From: Symsagittifera roscoffensis
Taxonomy: Eukaryota; Xenacoelomorpha; Acoela; Convolutidae
Assembly (NCBI RefSeq): GCF_963678635.1
Contig: NC_087068.1
Coordinates: forward strand, 39,023,649 to 39,087,648
DNA: 64,000 bases
Reading direction: 5' to 3'
Each line of letters begins with the position of its first letter. Position 1 is the first letter of the stretch. The notes beneath the pieces are model-generated. The model was not told the origin of the DNA and did no database searches. It was given only the letters and a program-made list of their open reading frames with translations. Both the position numbers and the translations under genes were made by a program. Below, in pieces: positions 51,454 to 61,600 of this stretch.

Positions 51454-53535
51454 TTGGAAGAAGACAGCTACAAGATCTTGAAGCAATTCTACCTGAAGCG
51501 AAACGACTTGTTGTACCTGAACAAGGACGGAATCGTAGCCTGCAAACGAAAAGAGGAGGACAAGGTCCTCTATAAATACAATTCAATAGTGTTACCACAG
51601 TTGTACCAGACCAAATTGCTCTTTCGCTCACATGATCAGATGGGCCATCAAGGCGTGGACAAAGTGTATAACAGGATACAGAAACGATTTGAATGGCCGG
51701 GATTGAAGAAGGCTTGTGAGAAGTGGATTGCCGCATGCCTGTCATGTCAGCAGGCGAAGGATCCCAGGAAACTAAGGTTCCCCCTACAGTCAATAGAGTC
51801 GTCAGGTTTCAACGAAGTGGTGCAAATTGATCATCAGAAAATCAGCATGACAGCAACGGGCTATAATCAGGTGCTGGTAATGATCGACCATTTTACGAAG
51901 TATGCGGAGGCAGCACCCTGCATGACAGCATCGGCGGAAGAAACATGCGATCATTTGATAAATGTGTGGATAGCGAGGCATGGCTGCCCCATCACGTTCC
52001 AATCGGACAATGGCAAAGCATTCGTGGGTGATCTCACGAAGGAGTTAATGGAAAGGTCGCAGGTAGCGCAGGCCCACTCGACCACTTATCACCCGCAAAC
52101 GAATGGCCTAGTCGAGAGGCAAAATCGCACACTGGTATCCATGCTGAGAGTCTATTGCTCGCGTTACATGGATGACTGGGACATGCACTTGCCGCAAGTG
52201 ATGGGTGCTTACAACAGCACGGAGCATTCCATCACGGGAATAAGTCCGCACATGATGTTAACGGGTCATGAAAAAGCGCTCCCGTTGACGTTTTTCTACC
52301 CTGAATATGAGGGGAAGAGGGCAGCACCGCAAACGTACGTGCGGGATGTTATTAGAAGACAGCAGCACCTCAATGACTTATGTAGGAGGAACACGCAACA
52401 GGCGCAAATTAGACAAAAAAGGAGGTTTGGCAAAAGGACAGCCGATGCGAAAGCCTACTCAGTTGGCGAATACATCTGGGTGTTCCAGGAAGTGGTTCCA
52501 CCAAAAGGAACCAAAAAATTATTGAAGAAATGGCGTGGTCCATTTCAGATAACAGAGGTGCACCAAGGAGGTCGTTTTTATCGATTGAGCACTGGAAGAG
52601 CAGCTCATTACGAAAACATCAAACCACACAATGCCTCGTCAGAGGACTGGTGTATCCCAGCAGACATGCAAGAGGGAGACTATTTGATAGTGGATCCTGC
52701 TTGTGAAGTGAATGAAAGGGGTACTCGCGACAAAAACGACGGGAATGAGGTGGTGGACGATTGCGACCTACCACTGGATCTCGAGTTGACCGAGCGAGTA
52801 GAGGTGGACGATGAAACTCTACCATATGCCGAGGAAGACTGGGACTGCCCGGAACAAATCGAAATTGACAAAGGAATACAGCCTGACTTTCCTCTCACTA
52901 TGGAAACACGCCAGAGCAAGAGAGGAAAAAACAAGAAGAAATACAATCCGTACGGCGAGGATTTCGTTGTAGACAGGATAGTTGTAAGTGATGTCATGGA
53001 CTCGCTAGTGGGACTGGACGAAGTGGCGATGCTAGAAGAAATCGACTTGGTTAATGATATGGATCAAGATTGGATCGACGATCGATCAGAACCGGAAGTG
53101 GAGTTCGAACCAGAAGCGGAACAGACTCATGAGCAAGAACTAACGAACTTGCGCGTGCTCGAATGGCTCCATGATCTGCCGACAGATCCAAAAGAGACGA
53201 TCCAGACGATTCAGGACGTCGATAAAGACGGCATGAAATACATCAGTCATGACAATACCGAGTCCAACTGGGTCGCCCCAGATGGTCCTCTATGTGTTCC
53301 ACAATCCAACCTCGATCTCCTAGACTTTGGGCAATCGACGGGGACGTCGATGGATATTTTTGTCCGGGGAGTGGGGGTAGGAAAATCCGAAAATCTGATA
53401 ATAAAAAAAATGAAATCGGCAAGAGAAACCGGAGAACTAGAGACAGAGGGCGAGAATGCTAAAAACCACCTTTTGGACGAATTTTTGAATCGTATTTTGA
53501 TCTACCGAACCATTATTCAAACAATATCGTCATAA
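51454..53535 (+). CDS. pol: Integrase of pol with long acidic extension
   Basis: Inserts the DNA copy into the host genome. The zinc-binding HHCC part has H60, H65 and CLSC (95-98), counting from 51454. The catalytic triad is D126 (VQIDHQ), D185 (FQSDNG) and E221 (GLVERQN), with the standard 35-residue D-E spacing. A chromatin-contact-like C-terminal domain with KKLLKKWRGPFQITEVH follows. After about residue 390 comes an acidic extension of about 300 residues unlike ordinary integrases, leading to the macro domain. This frame stops at 53535, but the downstream domain continues in the -1 frame from about 53470. Confidence 0.94.
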   Translation: MEEDSYKILKQFYLKRNDLLYLNKDGIVACKRKEEDKVLYKYNSIVLPQLYQTKLLFRSHDQMGHQGVDKVYNRIQKRFEWPGLKKACEKWIAACLSCQQAKDPRKLRFPLQSIESSGFNEVVQIDHQKISMTATGYNQVLVMIDHFTKYAEAAPCMTASAEETCDHLINVWIARHGCPITFQSDNGKAFVGDLTKELMERSQVAQAHSTTYHPQTNGLVERQNRTLVSMLRVYCSRYMDDWDMHLPQVMGAYNSTEHSITGISPHMMLTGHEKALPLTFFYPEYEGKRAAPQTYVRDVIRRQQHLNDLCRRNTQQAQIRQKRRFGKRTADAKAYSVGEYIWVFQEVVPPKGTKKLLKKWRGPFQITEVHQGGRFYRLSTGRAAHYENIKPHNASSEDWCIPADMQEGDYLIVDPACEVNERGTRDKNDGNEVVDDCDLPLDLELTERVEVDDETLPYAEEDWDCPEQIEIDKGIQPDFPLTMETRQSKRGKNKKKYNPYGEDFVVDRIVVSDVMDSLVGLDEVAMLEEIDLVNDMDQDWIDDRSEPEVEFEPEAEQTHEQELTNLRVLEWLHDLPTDPKETIQTIQDVDKDGMKYISHDNTESNWVAPDGPLCVPQSNLDLLDFGQSTGTSMDIFVRGVGVGKSENLIIKKMKSARETGELETEGENAKNHLLDEFLNRILIYRTIIQTISS

Positions 53536-53972
53536 CGGACAGCGATTTCATACTCAAGGAACGCACGTGCGCTATAGCGATAACCGCGGACGTAAGCTTC
53601 AAAACAGCACTGGCGGCTGATTTCAAAAGAGAGTATAAGAACATCGAATTTTTATGGAAACAGAGGCCTGGTGTGGGAGGGATGATAGCGCTGCCCCCTG
53701 TTGCATCACAGATACTAGGGAAATATTTGTGTTTACTGGTTACCAAGGCCACTGATAGGCAACACGTAGATCCAAAGAGCTTGGTATTGGCCTTGACTCG
53801 ACTTAGGGATTTTTTGGTTGAGAGAGGAGTGACCTCTCTCTCGTTACCAGTATATGATCCTAATAGGGGAAAGCTACATCCGAGAGAGTTGTACGCACTT
53901 GTACATGTGATATTTTCAGAAACTGACATAGAGGTTTATTTACATAAAAAAAACTATCTGAGCATATGCTAG
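53466..53972 (+). pseudogene. Macro domain (OARD1/TARG1-like) at the C-terminus of pol
   Basis: In the -1 frame to integrase an open stretch runs to TAG 53970. It has the layout of an ADP-ribose-binding macro domain of the OARD1/TARG1/Poa1p type: AIAITADVSFKTALAADFKR (position of the S-A-D-x-x-x-x-x-G-I-A-x-x-F-K motif), QRPGVGGMIALPP (K-x-G-V-G-E-V-A-V), KYLCLLVTKATDRQH (Y-I-Y-Y-L-I-T-K), LVLALTRLRDFLVERGVTSL and HVIFSETDIEVYLHK. The usual glycine-rich catalytic loop (P-x-I-G-C-G-x-D) is replaced by PVYDPNRGKL, so hydrolase activity may be lost. One -1 shift near 53470 separates it from pol in this copy. Family assignment is from motif memory. Confidence 0.75.
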
Positions 53973-54439
53973 GAATTGCGTTTGGCGATAAGTGGTTTTT
54001 ATTAAGTTACTTGATAAGAATTAGTGTCAAGTTTTAGATTAGGTTAGGTTTTAGGTACAATATTAGGGATTATGTTTTTATGTGATGATATAGATGTTTA
54101 TGTGTTTATGTGTTATGTTATTTTTATGATATGTTTTATGTTTCGTGTCATGAAAGACCTAGAGTACTCCAGGTCATCAAGGTGACAGCGCACATTTGTG
54201 CTACCCTGACGCAGATACAGGTGGACGATCCACCTTGGTGCTATATTTTTAAATCAGAATTGAGAAGAGAATTTCCATGAAGAGTTTTAAAGAGTTGAAT
54301 GGTGTTTAATCCAAAAATGATGGTTTTAAGTCGCGACTTGTTTTTTAGATATTGATTGATCAGAAATTGTTTATTGAATCCATTGAATCAAACGAGACAG
54401 GAAGAAACTACACGACAGCAAGAATCAACACGATAAGAA
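53973..54439 (+). other. Spacer between pol and ORF3 with splice-acceptor-like site
   Basis: Non-coding T- and A-rich spacer. A hairpin-like GACCTAGAGTACTCCAGGTC lies near 54155. CTTGTTTTTTAG at 54337-54348 is a strong acceptor-like sequence about 90 nt upstream of the ORF3 start, so ORF3 could be translated from a spliced subgenomic RNA (inference). Confidence 0.5.
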
Positions 54440-57400
54440 ATGGGTGACACGAACGAACTTATGGAATTCCTCTCAGCGAATCTAGGAGCGTTGGAGAGAG
54501 ACTTGCTAGAATACCGGTTTAGTGAAGACGACGATGGGGAAGTCGATGGGAGTCTATTGCTAATGACGCCATCGTCTTTCATGTCCCCTACGAAGGAGGC
54601 GTCGGCCGACTTATCCCCGATGGACCCAATAAGCCAGGCGAGAGAATGCCGAAGCAGGGATCCGCAGAGATTGCTCCATGAGTCACCGAGGAGGAGAAAA
54701 ATCGAAGAATCAATGAGGGTATCCTTCCTGAGCACGCTGCCGGAAGAGGAATGAGAGAGATATCAAAGTGAGTTAGAAGGCCAGACAGGGGCAACCTGGA
54801 TCCGAGTGAATTTCATGGAAAGATCATGGGACGTGATACGACGATATGGGACGCAGTCCATAATGAAGGTGGGATTGAACCAACCCATCATGCGTGAGGT
54901 CCTGGAGAAAATAGTGAACTCCATGGAGTCGGATGTTCTGACCGAGTCAGTTACAGAAGACAGTGCCGATGATCAGCAAGTCGCAAAGAAATTACCTATC
55001 AGACGAGCCAGGAAGGGGCTGAAGCGACTAAAAGGGAAAACAGGAAGTCGAGCCGTGAACCCGAGAGAGGTGAAGTCGAGAGCCAGCGCAGTGGTGGCCT
55101 CTTTAACGAGCGCAGGTCGTTCAGGCGAGAGCGGGCAAGGAGATGGTGCAACACTGACAGGGGGAGAAAAAGAGAATCTGATACCCCCTATGCTCTTGGC
55201 AGGTCTGACCACGACCGCCGTAAGATCAAAGAAAACAGCACGAACCCTGGCAGACACTAAATTAGAGATGGAGATCATCAGTCAATGTGGGTCTGGAGGA
55301 CTTGAAGATTACAGGCCCACGCGGACCAACATGGCCAAGTTGAAACTGGAAGGACAACTCGACGTGGTCGAGTACAGTCGAGTCACTGTGCCGGAATCGG
55401 TCCACATGGGAGATCCAGCAGGGGGTTATGTGGAGATGTTGAAAGCGAGAAACTCCGCGAGAGGGCACCTGATGGCTTGGAGCGAGAAGCGAGCCATGCA
55501 GGAATATCTGAAAGAGCTTACGGAGAATGCAAACTTAAATCGGAAAGAATACGGCACGGTAATGTCCTCTGGAGCGAACGAAATCGGATTGGAAAAACTA
55601 CTAGAAATTTCATGGAGGGCGGCCCTCCAGAGATACTTCGACGAGACGATGCATGCACCTGCTACGGTGGCAGCATACCTGGCTCATCCTTGCATGAGAA
55701 CTGATCTGCAAGTACGGTTGGCTTGGTGCTTGATGGGCATCAAGAAGGCGGAATATGAAGCCAGTAATGATTCGAAATCACGGGAACAGGAGCTGGAGTT
55801 GATAGAAGCTCTGCGAGCGTTGATTTCCAAAGACGATTCTGCAATAGCATGGGCTAAGCGTAAGGATGCCCTTTGCTTTGTCAGGTTCGTGGTGGATCGT
55901 ATCCCCACTCCTGTTTTGGGAGAATGTATAAAGATCATTCGGCAAAAGGGAGTTGATTTCGAAAGGAACTTCCTTAGGGCACTCCTGGAACTATATCAGG
56001 ATATGCCGTTGACTGTACCAAATAAGGAGTCGAATGACATGGAGAGCTATCGCAAGTTGGAATAGGTGAGAAGATATTCCAACAAAGAATTGAAAGTGAG
56101 CCGGGAGTTGATTGAAGCAGTCAAGGGACAAAAAGACTTTGCAACACTAGGGAGACTGAAGTCGTTCCAATATGTGTCTGGCATACCGGGGATGGCGTAT
56201 AATCCCTTCGTGAATGAAGAAGCCAGGGAAGCGTACTTCGACTATGAGCAGGTCATAGTACTCAATTTCTGGGTTGAACGGATTAAAGAAACTGGAATGC
56301 TGATGGTGGAACAACCCAAGCTGGGAATTATCTTGGAAGAACGAGTGGTCGAACCCTCGGTTCCCGAGCTAAAGGGGCAAGTGAGTTTTGATTGTGGTTC
56401 TTGGGACGGTCCCTTGAAAACCAGTCTAGTAACGATGTGGGAACTCATGAAGCCTTCTTGGTGTCCTCATCCTAACGCCGGTTTAATCTGGGACATGACG
56501 GCGGATATCACGTTAGACCTGGATGATGACGCGAGTTTGCATGATCTGGCCATGATACACCATCTGCTGGCCATGAGGTTGACGAAGCGGAAGAGCAACC
56601 CATCCACGGAGCTGTCCGAGGAAGGTCCATCGAGCAATTGGTTGAAGCAAGGCACATGCTTGGCTCAACATAGTGGGATGGAAGGACATGTTTGTAACTT
56701 GGGGCACTGCTTGATTACGCTGAGCGAGCAGCATAGACAACTGGCACGATTGTACGGAAGATTGAGCATGTCGGATAAGAGTGGAATGGAGTTAGTCGCG
56801 GATTGTCATGGGGTGACGGATGTAAACTTGACCACAACCTTGGGATTTTGTAGCATGACGAGTTCGATAGAATCGCTTGAGCGCCTGGAGCGTGCCCATG
56901 AGCTAGTGACGTCCCTCAGCGTGGAAGTGTTCCCTGGAGCATTGCAGACAGAGCAGAAGATCGGAGGCTGGCGAGAAGCTCTAGAGAACGAAAAGAATCT
57001 GAAAGATAGTGAGGCCTATCATAAACCTACTGGTTCAATATATCTGGTGGGTTCAAGCTCCGCACCATATTGCAGTAGTAGGTATCCTACACACATGGTG
57101 GTGATGGATGCGAGGACACAGCAGGTGTTGATTGACCAACTTTTCTCTGTGCCAAAGTGCGTGAGGTTGGCCAGAATGTCGGAGAGGTCATATGATTTGT
57201 TGGCAAAGATCTTTCGGGCAGTCCCGAAGAGATCTGAAGGCGAGTTGCAAGATGTAGTGGGTGAAGAGTTTCTGAGATTGAACGAAGGTAATGAGAGTGA
57301 GTTCCAGAAGCAGAAAGCGAGTGGAGCGTTACCCACTGAATTCCCCACCATAGAAGAGAAAGACGACTTACACAGAATTCTGATGGAGGTGGAACCGTTG

Positions 57401-58201
57401 CTGGGAGCCTCAGGGTATCGGACCCGAAGGAACATAGTGAGAACCCATGGGGAGTATCCTTGCCACTGCTTGGCGCAGACGTTGTGGTACCCCAAACGCG
57501 GGAATCTGTCGCTAGTATGGGACGTGGAGGAGTTGTACTCTACGGGGTTGCCCGATCAGAATCAACAGGTGTCAATCGTGGTGGTTAGTGCCATGCTGGC
57601 AGTGAGATGGTTGGAGGCTAACGCGGACACAAGTGAACAGGAGACAGCCGTGCCGACTCCTGAGCAGCTGAGCAACGTGAAGATGAGTCGTGAGTTGGAT
57701 CTTTTCAGAACCACCTGCAAGGTTCTGAGAATACCCAAAGCCATTGAAAGGATATGGTCGAGGCAGAGATTGATGCCTTGGTTCCGTGCAGTGATGACAT
57801 CATGGATGTATGAACGCGCGAAGCGTCACACGTCGAGGAACACGGAAGCCTATCAATCTTTCCAGCTAGATATAGGACCGGGAGCCTATAAGAGAGCATT
57901 CCTTAAGCACAGAAACGCGGTCACCACGTTGGTGAAGCGAGTAGCTGGAGCGCCTTGAGTAACTGAAGAGGAAAAGAAAGAGGTCTTAAGAGCTGACCTA
58001 GAACAAAATGTGAGCCTATGTCTTCACAACAGCTTTTGCAGGAACCGGGAGCAAAAGGTGAATGTGGACCTGCTACCTTGTTGCAAACCGAGGCTGTTGG
58101 AACAGGAGAGTTGGGGCACGGCCCGCAACTCCATGGACATGTTGGAGAAAGTCCTGGACGACAGCGAAGTTGAAGATCAGGATGGAGAAGCGATGGAGTG
58201 A
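54440..58201 (+). pseudogene. ORF3 copy 1: large unknown retrotransposon protein
   Basis: One frame is open from ATG 54440 to TGA 58199-58201 (about 1253 codons) apart from TGA 54752, TAG 56063 and TGA 57956; no frameshift is needed. Copy 2 has sense codons at the last two positions, so those stops arose after the duplication. The N-terminus is acidic and Ser-rich, followed by a basic segment (KKLPIRRARKGLKRLKGKTG), then about 950 residues that look globular with many conserved-looking Trp and Cys. There is no signal peptide or membrane segment, so it is not an ordinary envelope gene. I recognise no family. It lies in the position of env in retroviruses. Confidence 0.8.
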
Positions 58202-58650
58202 AGATGATGAACGAAGAGAACAAGTGAAGACGTGAGCAAAGAAGAGGAGAGAAGGAGAAAAAAAACTTGATTGTCTTTGTGTGTGAAAACTTAAACCAAT
58301 CAACCAAGTTTTGATTATTGTACTTGTTAAACTTTTTGTTTTGATTTAGTTCGGTCAAACCAAACTTTGAAAGTTGTTACAATTGTTAAAATTGTTGAAA
58401 GAGAATTTTATTTATACTACTTATGTATATATATAGAACGTAGGTGAGTATATTTACCTATTTAAACACGATTGAAGTTTTTAACCTGTGTAAGACACAA
58501 TTTTACTGTGTGGCGACATGGTAAGTTTGAGTAAACTCGCTCGAGAAGGGTGGGTCACTCAATAACTTTCCTAGCCACACAGTTTCTTAGTTTTAATATT
58601 GAGGCCTCGGCCGACTTTCCTAGCCACACAGTTTCTTAGTTTTAATATTG
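54595..58650 (+). repeat. Tandem duplication unit, copy 1 (4054-bp period)
   Basis: The sequence from GTCGGCCGACTTATCC (54601) through the ORF3 3' flank recurs at a constant offset of 4054 bp to about 62656, with roughly 1% differences. Confidence 0.9.
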
Positions 58651-58663
58651 AGGCCTCGGCCGA
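58566..58663 (+). repeat. 49-bp direct repeat at the duplication junction
   Basis: Two back-to-back identical 49-bp units (58566-58614, 58615-58663) beginning CTTTCCTAGCCACACAG and ending CTCGGCCGA. They join the 3' flank of copy 1 to the truncated start of copy 2. Confidence 0.85.
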
Positions 58664-61600
58664 CTTATCCCCGATGGACCCAATAAGCCAGGCGTGAGAA
58701 TGCCGAAGCAGGGATCCGTAGAGATTGCTCCATGAGTCACCGAGGAGGAGAAAAATCGAAGAATCAATGAGGGTATCCTTCCTGAGCACGCTGCCGGAAG
58801 AGGAATGAGAGAGATATCAAAGTGAGTTAGAAGGCCAGACAGGGGCAACCTGGAGCCGAGTGAATTTCATGGAAAGATCATGGGACGTGATACGACGATA
58901 TGGGACGCAGTCCATAATGAAGGTGGGATTGAACCAACCCATCATGCGTGAGGTCCTGGAGAAAATAGTGAACTCCATGGAGTCGGATGTTCTGACCGAG
59001 TCAGTTACAGAAGACAGTGCCGATGATCAGCAAGTCGCAAAGAAATTACCTATCAGACGAGCCAGGAAGGGGCTGAAGCGACTAAAAGGGAAAACAGGAA
59101 GTCGAGCCGTGAACCCGAGAGAGGTGAAGTCGAGAGCCAGCGCAGTGGTGGCCTCTTTAACGAGCGCAGGTCGTTCAGGCGAGAGCGGGCAAGGAGATGG
59201 TGCAACACTGACAGGGGGAGAAAAAGAGAATCTGATACCCCCTATGCTCTTGGCAGGTCTGACCACGACCGCCGTAAGATCAAAGAAAACAGCACGAACC
59301 CTGGCAGACACTAAATTAGAGATGGAGATCATCAGTCAATGTGGGTCTGGAGGACTTGAAGATTACAGGCCCACGCGGACCAACATGGCCAAGTTGAAAC
59401 TGGAAGGACAACTCGACGTGGTCGAGTACAGTCGAGTCACTGTGCCGGAATCGGTCCACATGGGAGATCCAGCAGGGGGTTATGTGGAGATGTTGAAAGC
59501 GAGAAACTCCGCGAGAGGGCACCTGATGGCTTGGAGCGAGAAGCGAGCCATGCAGGAATATCTGAAAGAGCTTACGGAGAATGCAAACTTAAATCGGAAA
59601 GAATACGGCACGGTAATGTCCTCTGGAGCGAACGAAATCGGATTGGAAAAACTACTAGAAATTTCATGGAGGGCGGCCCTCCAGAGATACTTCGACGAGA
59701 CGATGCATGCACCTGCTACGGTGGCAGCATACCTGGCTCATCCTTGCATGAGAACTGATCTGCAAGTACGGTTGGCTTGGTGCTTGATGGGCATCAAGAA
59801 GGCGGAATATGAAGCCAGTAATGATTCGAAATCACGGGAACAGGAGCTGAAGTTGATAGAAGCTCTGCGAGCGTTGATTTCCAAAGACGGTTCTGCAATA
59901 GCATGGGCTAAGCGTAAGGATGCCCTTTGCTTTGTCAGGTTCGTGGTGGATCGTATCCCCACTCCTGTTTTGGGAGAATGTATAAAGATCATTCGGCAAA
60001 AGGGAGTTGATTGCGAAAGGAACTTCCTTAGGGCACTCCTGGAACTATATCAGGATATGCCGTTGACTGTACCAAATAAGGAGTCGAATGACATGGAGAG
60101 CTATCGCAAGTTGGAAGAGGTGAGAAGATATTCCAACAAAGAATTGAAAGTGAGCCGGGAGTTGATTGAAGCAGTCAAGGGACAAAAAGACTTTGCAACA
60201 CTAGGGAGACTGAAATCGTTCCAATATGTGTCTGGCATACCGGGGATGGCGTATAATCCCTTCGTGAATGAAGAAGCCAGGGAAGCGTACTTCGACTATG
60301 AGCAGGTCATAGTACTCAATTTCTGGGTTGAACGGATTAAAGAAACTGGAATGCTGATGGTGGAACAACCCAAGCTGGGAATTATCTTGGAAGAACGAGT
60401 GGTCGAACCCTCGGTTCCCGAGCTAAAGGGGCAAGTGAGTTTTGATTGTGGTTCTTGGGACGGTCCCTTGAAAACCAGTCTAGTAACGATGTGGGAACTC
60501 ATGAAGCCTTCTTGGTGTCCTCATCCTAACGCCGGTTTAATCTGGGACATGACGGCGGATATCACGTTAGACCTAGATGATGACGCGAGTTTGCATGATC
60601 TGGCCATGATACACCATCTGCTGGCCATGAGGTTGACGAAGCGGAAGAGCAACCCATCCACGGAGCTGTCCGAGGAAGGTCCATCGAGCAATTGGTTGAA
60701 GCAAGGCACATGCTTGGCTCAACATAGTGGGATGGAAGGACATGTTTGTAACTTGGGGCACTGCTTGATTACGCTGAGCGAGCAGCATAGACAACTGGCA
60801 CGATTGTACGGAAGATTGAGCATGTCGGATAAGAGTGGAATGGAGTTAGTCGCGGATTGTCATGGGGTGACGGATGTAAACTTGACCACAACCTTGGGAT
60901 TTTGTAGCATGACGAGTTCGATAGAATCGCTTGAGCGCCTGGAGCGTGCCCATGAGCTAGTGACGTCCCTCAGCGTGGAAGTGTTCCCTGGAGCATTGCA
61001 GACAGAGCAGAAGATCGGAGGCTGGCGAGAAGCTCTAGAGAACGAAATGAATCTGAAAGATAGTGAGGCCTATCATAAACCTACTGGTTCAAAATATCTG
61101 GTGGGTTCAAGCTCCGCACCATATTGCAGTAGTAGGTATCCTACACACATGGTGGTGATGGATGCGAGGACACAGCAGGTGTTGATTGACCAACTTTTCT
61201 CTGTGCCAAAGTGCGTGAGGTTGGCCAGAATGTCGGAGAGGTCATATGATTTGTTGGCAAAGATCTTTCGGGCAGTCCCGAAGAGATCTGAAGGCGAGTT
61301 GCAAGATGTAGTGGGTGAAGAGTTTCTGAGATTGAACGAAGGTAATGTGAGTGAGTTCCAGAAGCAGAAAGCGAGTGGAGCGTTACCCACTGAATTCCCC
61401 ACCATAGAAGAGAAAGACGACTTACACGGAATTCTGATGGAGGTGGAACCGTTGCTGGGAGCCTCAGGGTATCGGACCCGAAGGAACATTGTGAGAACCC
61501 ATGGGGAGTATCCTTGCCACTGCTTGGCGCAGACGTTGTGGTACCCCAAACGCGGGAATCTGTCGCTAGTATGGGACGTGGAGGAGTTGTACTCTACGGG

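Noticed and set aside
57019-57495. 158-codon minus-strand frame in ORF3, repeated at 61073-61549
   Set aside because: Antisense shadow of ORF3; its duplication follows simply from the 4054-bp tandem duplication.
54440-58201. ORF3 as a retroviral envelope gene
   Set aside because: No signal peptide, no fusion-peptide-like or transmembrane hydrophobic stretch was seen; only the map position suggests env.
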